From assembly GCF_963678635.1 (NCBI RefSeq), contig NC_087062.1, forward strand, positions 64,641,253 through 64,701,252: DNA of 60,000 nucleotides, written 5' to 3'. The notes beneath the pieces are model-generated. The model saw only the letters and a program-made list of their open reading frames with translations. It was not told where the DNA came from and made no database searches. The position numbers and the translations under genes were made by a program. Within the stretch, counting starts at the first letter, position 1. Each line of letters opens with the position of its first letter. This DNA is from Symsagittifera roscoffensis (taxonomy: Eukaryota > Xenacoelomorpha > Acoela > Convolutidae). Positions 39,646 to 51,680 of the stretch are shown here, piece by piece.

Positions 39646-39660
39646 CAGGGCTTCGCCCTG
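39646..39660 (+). repeat. Array hairpin, representative
   Basis: CAGGGCTTCGCCCTG: a 6 bp stem (CAGGGC/GCCCTG) with a TTC loop, preceded by 'ggaacgtt' and followed by 'atacaagcag'. It occurs once per monomer; in the 26-36 kb part it often reads AGGGCTTCGTCCT, with one G-T wobble. It is also kept in dispersed copies at 11.05 and 20.51 kb. Confidence 0.9.
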
Positions 39661-40505
39661 ATACAAGCGGTTTTGTTTGGATAATGAAAACAGTATGGAA
39701 TTTCCTATCTCCTAATTGCTCCGAATTTCGATACGAAAGTAACGGAATATTTGTGCTCGGGGTGGGTTATTTTTTCTTCAGACAAAATTTCGACTTTTGA
39801 AGAACAAGCCATTTTTGACATAGTTTTTTTATATCATTCAAAATGTATTGTTGTTTTGAGCTTAACTTGAAAAATGTTGCACCTGTGATTGTTTTTGGTA
39901 AAGTTTTTGGGTTGTAAAGTTTGCCATTTTTTTGGCCAATTTGGGACAATTAACGCGCGATATATTTCGCGCTGTAAACGCATAAGCGGACATTTAATCT
40001 GTCTAAGAAGTCGTTCCAAAATGGTTAAAGGAATATTATGTTACTAGGAGCAAAATTTGTCACTTTTTACTTAACATGGCGAGTGAGGTGATGATTTTTA
40101 ATTAAAAATTCAAATTTTAGAAAAAAAAAGTTTCATTTAATTTATTATATTTAAATTTTTTTCTGTTATTACTGCTCCATATTAAAAGCAGTCGGAACGT
40201 TCAGGGCTTTGCCCTGATACAAGCGGTTTTGTTTGGATTTTGGAAATGGTATTTAATTTCGTATCTCCTAATTGCTCCGACTTTCGATACGAAAGTAACG
40301 GAATGTTTGTGCGCGGGGTGGTTTTTTTTTACTTCAGACAAGTTTCGAATTTAGAACTGGCCATTTTTGACATAGTTTTTTTTATATCATTTAAATGGTA
40401 TTGTTGTTTTGAGCCTAGTTTTGAAAAAATGTTTCACCTGTGATTATTTTTCGTAAAGTTTTTGGGTTTTAAAGGTTGCATTTTGGCCAATTTGGGACAA
40501 TTAAC

Positions 40506-40523
40506 GCGCGATATATTTCGCGC
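40506..40523. repeat. Array near-palindrome, representative
   Basis: GCGCGATATATTTCGCGC: stem GCGCGA/TCGCGC around TATATT, preceded by 'gggacaattaac' and followed by 'tataaacgcgtaagcgg'. By eye it is one of the most constant parts of the monomer; a few units have lost one arm (e.g. 'ttcgcac' at 32.06, 34.31 and 37.15 kb, 'ttgagcgc' at 53.9, 56.6 and 57.1 kb). Confidence 0.9.
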
Positions 40524-41276
40524 TATAAACGCGTAAGCGGAGATTTAATCCGTCTAAGAAGTCGTTCCAAATTGGATAAAGGAATCTTATTTGGCATAAT
40601 TGATGTGTTATAAGGAGCGAAATTTGTCATTTTATACTTAATATGGCGAGTGAGGTGATGATTTTTATAAAAAATTTCAATTTTCAGAAAAAAATTTCAA
40701 TTTAATTTTTTATTTTTATTTTTTTTTTGTTATTTCTGCTCCATAATAAAGGTAGTCGGAACGTTCAGGGCTTCGTCCTGATACAAGCAGTTTTGTTTGG
40801 ATAATGAAAACAGTATGGAATTTCCTATCTCCTAATTGCTCCGAATTTCGATACGAAAGTAACGGAATATTTGTGCTCGGGGTGGGTTATTTTTTCTTCA
40901 GACAAAATTCGACTTTTGAAGAACAAGCCATTTTTGACAGAATTTTTTTTATCATTCAAAAAGTATTGTTGTCTTAAGCTAACATTTTTAAAAAATATTT
41001 CACCTGTGATTGTTTTTCGTAAAGTTTTTGGGTTGTAAAGGTTGCCATTTTGGCCAATTTGGGACAATTAACGCGCGATATATTTCGCGCTGTAAACGCA
41101 TAAGCGGACATTTAATCTGTTAAGAAGTCGTTCCAAATTGGTTAAAGGAATATTATGTTACTAGGAGCAAAATTTGTCACTTTTTACTTAACATGGCGAG
41201 TGAGGTGATGATTTTTAATTAAAAATTCAAATTTTAGAAAAAAAAGTTTCATTTCAATTTAATACATTTATTTTTT

Positions 41277-42030
41277 TTCTGTTATTACTGCTCCATATTA
41301 AAGGCAGTCGGAACGTTCAGGGCTTCGTCCTGATACAAGCAGTTTTGTTTGCTTGTATAATAAAGACAGTTGGAACGTTCAGGGCTTCGCCCTGATACAA
41401 GCAGTTTTGTTTGGATTTTAGAAATAGTATGTAATTTTGTATCTCCTAATTGCTCCGACTTTTGATACGAAAGTAACGGAATAATTGTGCTCGGGGTGGG
41501 TTACTTTTTCTTCAGACAAGTTTCGACTTTCGAACTAGCCATTTTTGTCGGATTTTTTTTATCATTCAAAAAGTATTGTTGTCTTAAGCTAACATTTTTA
41601 AAAAATATTTCACCTGTGATTGTTTTTCGTAAAGTTTTTGGGTTGTAAAGGTTGCCATTTTGGCCAATTTGGGACAATTAACGCGCGATATATTTCGCGC
41701 TGTAAACGCATAAGCGGACATTTAATCTGTTAAGAAGTCGTTCCAAATTGGTTAAAGGAATATTATGTTACTAGGAGCAAAATTTGTCACTTTTTACTTA
41801 ACATGGCGAGTGAGGTGATGATTTTTAATTAAAAATTCAAATTTTAGAAAAAAAAGTTTCATTTCAATTTAATACATTTATTTTTTTTCTGTTATTACTG
41901 CTCGCTCCATATTAAAGGCAGTCGGAACGTTCAGGGATTCGTCCTGATACAAGCAGTTTTGTTTGCTTGTATAATAAAGACAGTTGGAACGTTCAGGGCT
42001 TCGCCCTGATACAAGCAGTTTTGTTTGGAT
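41277..42030 (+). repeat. Monomers with doubled hairpin segment
   Basis: After one hairpin segment ending 'cagttttgtttgcttgta' comes a second ('taataaagacagttggaacg...cagggcttcgccctg') at 41357-41400. The same double arrangement follows at about 41918-42015. The unit between them is therefore about 603 bp rather than 560 and was duplicated with its extra hairpin. Confidence 0.8.
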
Positions 42031-45000
42031 ATTGGAAACAGTATGGAATTTCCTATCTCCTAATTGCTCCGAATTTCGATACGAAAGTAACGGAATATTT
42101 GTGCTCGGGGTGGGTTATTTTTTCTTCAGACAAATTTCGACTTTTGAACTAGCCATTTTTGACAGAATTTTTTTATATCATTCAAAAGTTATTGTTGTTT
42201 TGAGCTTAACTTGAAAAAATGTTGCACCTGTGATTGTTTTTCATAAAGTTTTTGGGTTGTAAAAGTTGCCATTTTGGCCAATTTGGGACATTAACGCGCG
42301 ATATATTTCGCGCTGTAAACGCATAAGCGGACATTTAATCTGTCTAAGAAGTCGTTCCAAATTGGTTAAAGGAATATTATGTTACTAGGAGCAAAATTTG
42401 TCACTTTTTACTTAACATGGCTAATGAGGTGATGATTTTTATAAAAAATTTCAAATTATAGAAAAAAAATTCATTTTTATTTATTACATTTATTTTTTTT
42501 CTGATATTACTGCTCCATAATAAAGACAGTCGGAACATTCAGGGCTTTGCCCTGATACAAGCAGTTTTGTTTGGATATTGGAAACAGTACGTAATTTTGT
42601 ATCTCCTAATTGCTCCGAATTTCGATACGAAAGTACAGGAATATTTGTGCTCGGGGTGGGTTATTTTTTCTTCAGACAAATTTCGACTTTTGAACAAGCC
42701 ATTTTTGACATAGTTTTTTATATCATTCAAAAGGTATTGTTGTTTTGAGCTTAACTTGAAAAATGTTGCACCTGTGATTGTTTTTCGTAAAGTTTTTGGG
42801 TCGTAAAGATTTCCATTTTGGCCAATTTGGGACAATTAACGCGCGATATATTTCGCGCTGTAAACGCATAAGCGGACATTTAATCTGTCTAAGAAGTCGT
42901 TCCAAAATGGTTAAAGGAATATTATTTTACTAGGAGCAAAATTTGTCACTTTTTACTTAACATGGCGAGTGAGGTGATGATTTTTAATTAAAAATTCAAA
43001 TTTTAGAAAAAAAAGTTTCCTTTAATTTATTACATTTAAATTTTTTTCTGTTATTACTGCTCCATATTAAAAGCTGTCGAAACGTTCAGGGCTTCGCCCT
43101 GATACAGGCAGTTTTTTTTTGGATTTTGGAAATGGTATTTAATTTCGTATCTCCTAATTGCTCCGACTTTCGATACGAAAGTAACGGAATGTTTGTGCGC
43201 GGGGTGGTTTTTTTTTTTTACTTCAGACAAGTTTCGAATTTAGAACTGGCCATTTTTGACATAGTTTTTTTATATCATTCAAATGGTATTGTTGTTTTGA
43301 GCCTAGTTTTCGAAAAAATGTTTCACCTGTGATCATTTTTCGTAAAGTTTTTGGGTTTTAAAGGTTGCATTTTGGCCAATTTGGGACAATTAACGCGCGA
43401 TATATTTCGCGCTATAAACGCGTAAGCGGAGATTTAATCCGTCTAAGAAGTCGTTCCAAATTGGTTAAAGGAATCTTATTTGGCATAATTGATGTGTTAT
43501 AAGGAGCGAAATTTGTCATTTTATACTTAACATGGCGAGTGAGGTGATGATTTTTATAAAAAATTTCAATTTTTTGAAAAAAATTTCAATTTAATTTTTT
43601 ATTTTTAATTTTTTTTTGTTATTTCTGCTCCATAATAAAGGCAGTCGGAACGTTCAGGGCTTCGCCTTGATACAAGCAGTTTTGTTTGGATTTTGGAAAT
43701 AGTATGTAATTTTGTATCTCCTAATTGCTCCGACTTTTGATACGAAAGTAACGGAATATTTGTGCTCGGGGTGGGTTACTTTTTCTTCAGACAAGTTTCG
43801 ACTTTCGAACTAGCCATTTTTGACAGAATTTTTTTTTATCATTCAAAAAGTATTGTTGTCTTAAGCTAACATTTTGATAAAATGTTTCACCTGTGATTGT
43901 TTTTTGTAAAGTTTTTGGGTTGTAAAGATTGCCATTTTGGCCAATTTGGGACAATTAACGCGCGATATATTTCGCGCTGTAAACGCATAAGCGGACATTT
44001 AATCTGTCTAAGAAGTCGTTCCAAATTGGTTAAAGGAATATTATGTTACTAGGAGCAAAATTTGTCACTTTTTACTTAACATGGCGAGTGAGGTGATGAT
44101 TTTTAATTAAAAATTCAAATTTTAGAAAAAAAAGTTTCATTTAATTTGTTACATTTTTTTTTCTGTTATTACTGCTCCATATTAAAAGCAGTCGGAACGT
44201 TCAGGGCTTCGCCCTGATACAAGCAGTTTTGTTTGGATTTTGGAAATAGTATTTAATTTTGTATCTCCTAATTGCTCCGACTTTAGATACGAAAGTAACG
44301 GAATGTTTGTGCGCGGGGTGGTTTTTTTTTTTTACTTCAGACAAGTTTCGAATTTAGAACTAGCCATTTTTGACATAGTTTTTTTATATCATTCAAAAAG
44401 TATTGTTGTTTTGAGCTTAACTTGAAAAATGTTGCACCTGTGATTGTTTTTTGTAAAGTTTTTGGGTTGTAAAGATTGCCATTTTGGCCAATTTGGGACA
44501 ATTAACGCGCGATATATTTCGCGCTGTAAACGCATAAGCGGACATTTAATCTGTCTAAGAAGTCGTTCCAAATTGGTTAAAGGAATATTATGTTACTAGG
44601 AGCAAAATTTGTCACTTTTTAATTAATATGGCGAGTGAGGTGATGATTTTTAATTAAAAATTCAAATTTTAGAAAAAAAAGTTTCATTTAATCATTACAT
44701 TTAAATTTTTTTCTGTTATTACTGCTCCATATTAAAAGCAGTCGGAACGTTCAGGGCTTCACCCTGATACAAGCAGTTTTGTTTGGATTTTGAAAATAGT
44801 ATTTAATTTCGTATCTCCTAATTGCTCCGACTTTCGATACGAAAGTAACGGAAAGTTTGTGCGCGGGGTGGTTTTTTTTTTTACCTCAGACAAGTTTCGA
44901 ATTTAGAACTAGCCATTTTTGACATAGTTTTTTTATATCAATCAAATGGTATTGTTGTTTTGAGCCTAGTTTTGAAAAAATGTTTCACCTGTGATTATTT

Positions 45001-48000
45001 TTCGTAAAGTTTTTGGGTTTTAAAGGTTGCATTTTGGCCAATTTGGGACAATTAACGCGCGATATATTTCGCGCTATAAACGCGTGAGCGGAGATTTAAT
45101 CCGTCTAAGAAGTCGTTCCAAATTGGTTAAAGGAATCTTATTTGGCATAATTGATGTGTTATAAGGAGCGAAATTTGTCATTTTATGCTTAACATGGCGA
45201 GTGAGGTGATGATTTTTATCAAAAATTTCAATTTTTAGAAAAAAATTTCAATTTAATTTTTAATATTTAATTTTTTTTTGTTATTTCTGCTCCATAATAA
45301 AGGCAGTCGGAACGTTCAGGGCTTCGCCTTGATACAAGCAGTTTTGTTTGGATTTTGGAAATAGTATGTAATTTTGTATCTCCTAATTGCTCCGACTTTT
45401 GATACGAAAGTAACGGAAAGTTTGTACGCGGGGTGGTTTTTTTTTTACCTCAGACAAGTTTCGAATTTAGAACTAGCCATTTTTGACATAGTTTTTTTAT
45501 ATCATTCAAATGGTATTGTTGTTTTGAGCCTAGTTTTGAAAAAATGTTTTACCTGTGATCATTTTTCGTAAAGTTTTTGTGTTTTAAAGGTTGCATTTTG
45601 GCCAATTTGGGACAATTAACGCGCGATATATTTCGCGCTATAAACACGTAAGCGGAGATTTAATCCGTCTAAGAAGTCGTTCCAAATTGGTTAAAGGAAT
45701 CTTATTTGGCATAATTGATGTGTTATAAGGAGCGAAATTTGTCATTTTATACTTAACATGGCGAGTGAGGTGATGATTTTTATAAAAAATTTCAATTTTT
45801 AGAAAAAAATTTCAATTTAATTTTTTATTTTTAATTTTTTTTTGTTATTTCTGCTCCATAATAAAGGCAGTCGAAACGTTCAGGGCTTCGCCTTGATACA
45901 AGCAGTTTTGTTTGGATTCTGGAAATAGTATGTAATTTTGTATCTCCTAATTGCTCCGACTTTTGATACGAAAGTAACGGAATATTTGTGCTCGGGGTGG
46001 GTTACTTTTTCTTCAGACAAGTTTCGACTTTCGAACTAGCCATTTTTGACAGAATTTTTTTTATCATTCAAAAATTAATGTTGTCTTAAGCTAACATTTT
46101 GATAAAATGTTTCACCTGTGATTGTTTTTCGTAAAGTTTTTGGGTTGTAAAATTTCCAATTTGGCCAATTTGGGACAATTAACGCGCGATATATTTCGCG
46201 CTGTAAACGCGTAAGCGGAGATTTAATCCGTCTAAGCTAAGAAGTTGTTCCAAATTGGGTAAAAGAATCTTATTTGGCATAATTTATGTGTTACTAGGAG
46301 CAAAATTTGTCAATTTTTTACTTAACATGGCTAGTGAGGTGATGATTTTTATAAAAACTTCAAATTTTAGAAAAAAAATTTCATTTTTTTTTATTACATT
46401 TAATTTTTTTTCTGTTAATACTGCTCTATAATAAAGACAGTCGGAACGTTCAGGGCTTCACCCTGATACAAGCAGTTTTGTTTGGATACTGGAAACAGTA
46501 TGTAATTTCGTATCTCCTAATTGCTCCCAATTTCGATACGAAAGTAACGGAATATTTGTGCTCGGGGTGGGTTACTTTTTCTTCAGACAAATTTCGACTT
46601 TTGAACGTTTGTGACAGATTTTTTAAATATTATTCAAAAGGTATTGTTGATTTGAGCTTAAAAATGAAAAAATGTTTCACCTGTGATTATTTTTCGTAAA
46701 GTTTTTGGGTTTTAAAGGTTGCATTTTGGCCAATTTGGGACAATTAACGCGCGATATATTTCGCGCTGTAAACGCATAAGCGGAGATTTAATCTATCTAA
46801 GAAGTCATTTCAAATTGGTTAAAAGAATATTATGTTATTAGGAGCGAAATTTGTCATTTTATACTTAACATGGCGAGTGAGGTGATGATTTTTATAAAAA
46901 AATTTCAAATTTTAAAAAAAAATTTTCAATTTAATTTTTTATATTTCATTTTTTTTGTTGTTTCTGCTCCATAATAAAGGCAGTCGGAACGTTCAGGGCT
47001 TCGCCCTGATACAAGCAGTTTTGTTTGTATTTTAGAAGTAGTATGTAAATTCGTATCTCCTAATTGCTCCGAATTTTGATTCGAAAACAACGGAAAATTT
47101 GTGCTCGGGGTGGGTTATTTTTTCTTCAGACAAATTTCGACTTTTGAACTAGCCATTTTTGACAGAATTTTTTTATATCATTCAAAAGGTATTGTTGTTT
47201 TGAGCTTAAATTTGAAAAAATGTTTCACCTGTGATTGTTTTTTGTAAAGTTTTTGGGTCGTAAAGATTTCCATTTTGGCCAATTTGGGACAATTAACGCG
47301 CGATATATTTCGCGCTGTAAACGCATAAGCGGACATTTAATCTGTCTAAGAAGTCGTTCCAAAATGGTTAAAGGAATATTATTTTACTAGGAGCAAAATT
47401 TGTCACTTTTTACTTAACATTGCGAGTGAGGTGATGATTATTAATTAAAAATTCAAATTTTAGAAAAAAAAGTTTCCTTTAATTTATTACATTTAAATTT
47501 TTTTCTGTTATTACTGCTCCATATTAAAAGCTGTCGAAACGTTCAGGGCTTCGCCCTGATAGAGGCAGTTTTTTTTTGGATTTTGGAAATGGTATTTAAT
47601 TTCGTATCTCCTAATTGCTCCGACTTTCGATACGAAAGTAACGGAATGTTTGTGCGCGGGGTTTTTTTTTTTTTACTTCAGACAAGTTTCGAATTTAGAA
47701 CTGGCCATTTTTGACATAGTTTTTTTATATCATTCAAATGGTATTGTTGTTTTGAGCCTAGTTTTCGAAAAAATGTTTCACCTGTGATTATTTTTCGTAA
47801 AGTTTTTGGGTTTTAAAGGTTGCATTTTGGCCAATTTGGGACAATTAACGCGCGATATATTTCGCGCTATAAACGCGTAAGCGGAGATTTAATCCGTCTA
47901 AGAAGTCGTTCCAAATTGGTTAAAGGAATCTTATTTGGCATAATTTATGTGTTACTAGGAGCAAAATTTGTCAATTTTATACTTAACATGGCTAGTGAGG

Positions 48001-51000
48001 TGATGATTTTTATAAAAAAATTTCAAATTTTAGAAAAAAAAATTCATTTTTATTTATTACATTTATTTTTTTTCTGTTATTACTGCTCCATAAGAAAGAC
48101 AGCTGGAACGTTCAGGGCTTCGCCCTGATACAAGCAGTTTTGTTTGGATTTTCGAAATAATATGTAATTTTGTATCTCCTAATTGCTCCGACTTTTGATA
48201 CGAAAGTAACGGAATATTTGTGCTCGGGGTGGGTTACGTTTTCTTGAGACAAGTTTCCACTTTTGAACTAGCCATTTTTGACAGAACTTTTTTTATCATT
48301 CAAAAGGTATTAATGTCTAAAGCTTACATTTTGATAAAATGTTTCACCTGTGATTGCTTTTCGTAAAGTTTTTGGGTTGTAAAGATTGCCATTTTGGCCA
48401 TTTTGGGACAATTAACACGCGATTTATTTCGCGCTGTAAACGCGTAAGCGGAGATTTAAGTGTTAAAATTTCATTTTAATTTAATACATTTATTTTTTTT
48501 CTGTTATTACTGCTCCATAATAAAGGCAGTCGAAACGTTTAGGGCTTCGCCCTGATACAAGCAGTTTTGTTTGTATTTTAGAAGTAGTATGTAAATTCGT
48601 ATCTCCTAATTGCTCCGAATTTTGATTCGAAAGTAACGGAAAATTTGTGCTCGGGGTGGGTTATTTTTTCTTCAGACAAATTTCGACTTTTGAACTAGCC
48701 ATTTTTGACAGAATTTTTTTATATCATTCAAAAGGTATTGTTGTTTTGAGCTTAAATTTGAAAAAATGTTTCACCTGTGATTGTTTTTTGTAAAGTGTTT
48801 GGGTTGTAAAGATTGCCATTTTGGCTAATTTGGGACAATTAACGCGCGATATATTTCGCGCTATAAACGCGTAAGCGGAGATTTAATCCGTCTAAGAAGT
48901 CGTTCCAAATTGGTTAAAGGAATCTTATTTGGCATAATTGATGTGTTATAAGGAGCGAAATTTGTCATTTTATACTTAACATGGCGAGTGAAATGATGAT
49001 TTTTTAAAAAAAAATTTCAATTTTTAGAAAAAAATTTCAATTTAATTTTTTATATTTAATTTTTTTTTATTATTTCTACTCCATAATAAAGGCAGTCGCA
49101 ACGTTCAGGGCTTCGCCTTGATACAAGCAGTTTTGTTTGGATTTTGGAAATAGTATGTAATTTTGTATCTCCTAATTGCTCCGACTTTTGATACGAAAGT
49201 AACGGAATATTTGTGCTCGGGGTGGGTCACTTTTTCTTCAGACAAGTTTCGACTTTTGAACTAGTCATTTTTGACAGAATTTTTTTTATCATTCAAAAAG
49301 TATTGTTATCTTAAGCTAACATTTTGATAAAATGTTGCACCTGTGATTGTTTTTTGTAAAGTTTTTGGGTTGTAAAAATTGCCAATTTGGCCAATTTGGG
49401 ACAAATAACGCGCAATATATTTCGCGCTGTAAACGCGTAAGCGGAGATTTAATCCGTCTAAGCTAAGAAGTTGTTCCAAATTGGTTAAAAGAATCTTATT
49501 TGGCATAATTGATGTGTTACTAGGAGCAAAATTTGTCAATTTTATACTTAACATGGCTAGTGAGGTGATGATTTTTATAAAAAATTTCAAATTTTAGAAA
49601 AAAACTTTCATTTTTATTTATTACATTTAATTTTTTTTCTGTTATTACTGCTCTATAATAAAGACAGTCGGAACGTTCAGGGCTTCGCCCTGATACAAGC
49701 AGTTTTGTTTGGATATTGGAAGCAGTATGTAATTTCGTATCTCCTAATTGCTCCGAATTTCGATACGAAAGTAACGGAATATTTGTGCTCGGGGTGGGTT
49801 ATTTTTTCTTCAGACAAATTTCGACTTTTGAACATTTGTGACAGATTTTTTAAATATTATTCAAAAAGGTATTGTTGTTTTGATCTTAACTTGAAAAAAT
49901 GTTGCACCTGTGATTGTTTTTCGTAAAGTTTTTGGGTTGTAAAGATTGCCATTTTGGCCAATTTGGGACAATTAACGCGCGATATATTTCGCGCTGTAAA
50001 CGCATAAGCGGAGATTTAATCTGTCTAAGAAGTCGTTTCCAATTGGTTAAAGCAATATTATATTACTAGGAGCGAAATTTGTCACTTTTTGTTTAACATG
50101 GCGAGTGAGGTGATGATTTTTAATTAAAAATTCAAATTTTCGAAAAAAAATTTTCATTTAATTTAAAACACCTAATTTTTTTTTCTGTTATTAATGCTCG
50201 ATAATAAAAGCACTCAGAACGTTCAGAGCTTCGCCCTGATGCAAGCAGTTTTGTTTGGATTTTGAAAATAGTATTTAATTTCGTATCTCCTAATTGCTCC
50301 GACTTTTGATACGAAAGTAACGGAATGTTTGTGCGCGGGGTGGTTTTTTTTTTTTACTTCAGACAAGTTTCGACTTTTGAACGTTTGTGACAGATTTTTT
50401 AAATATTATTCAAAAGGTATTGTTGATTTGAGCTTAAAAATGAAAAAATGTTTCACCTGTGATTATTTTTCGTAAAGTTTTTGGGTTTTAAAGGTTGCAT
50501 TTTGGCCAATTTGGGACAATTAACGCGCGATATATTTCGCGCTATAAACGCGTAAGCGGAGATTTAATCCATCTAAGAAATCGTTCCAAATTGGTTAAAG
50601 GAATCTTATTTGGCATAATTGATGTGTTATTAGGAGCAAAATTGTCATTTTATACTTAACATGGCGAGTGAGGTGATGATTTTTATTAAAAAAATTCAAA
50701 TTTTAGAAAAAAAGTTTCAATTTAATTTTTTATATTTAATTTTTTTTTGTTGTTTCTGCTCCATAATAAAGGCAGTCGGAACGTTCAGGGCTTCGCCCTG
50801 ATACAAGCAGTTTTGTTTGGATTTTGGAAATAGTATGTAATTTTGTATCTCCTAATTGCTCCGACTTTTGATACGAAAGTAACGGAATATTTGTGCGCGT
50901 GGTGAGTTTTTTTTTTACTTCAGACAAATTTCGACTTTTGAACGTTTGTGACAGATTTTTTAAATGTTATTCAAAAGGTATTGTTGATTTGAGCTTAAAA

Positions 51001-51680
51001 ATGAAAAAATGTTTCACCTGTGATTATTTTTTGTAAAGTTTTTGGGTTTTAAAGGTTGCATTTTGGCCAATTTGGGACAATTAACGCGCGATATATTTCG
51101 CGCTGTAAACGCGTAAGCGGAGATTTAATCCGTCTAAGCTAAGAAGTTGTTCCAAATTGGTTGAAAGAATCTTATTTGGCATAATTTATGTGTTACTAGG
51201 AGCAAAATTTGTCAATTTTTTACTTAACATGGCTAGTGAGGTGATGATTTTTATAAAAAATTTCAAATTTTAGAAAAAAAATTTCATTTTTATTTATTAC
51301 ATTTAATTTTTTTTCTGTTAATACTGCTCTATAATAAAGACAGTCGGAACGTTCAGGGCTTCGCCCTAATACAAGCAGTTTTGTTTGGATTTTGGAAATA
51401 GTATGTAATTTCGTATCTCCTAATTGCTCCCAATTTCGATACGAAAGTAACGGAATATTTGTGCTCGGGGTGGGTTACTTTTTCTTCAGACAAATTTCGA
51501 CTTTTGAACGTTTGTGACAGATTTTTTAAATATTATTCAAAAGGTATTGTTGATTTGAGCTTAAAAATGAAAAAATGTTTCACCTGTGATTATTTTTTGT
51601 AAAGTTTTTGGGTTTCAAAGGTTGCATTTTGGCCAATTTGGGACAATTAACGCGCGATATATTTTGCGCTATAAACGCGT

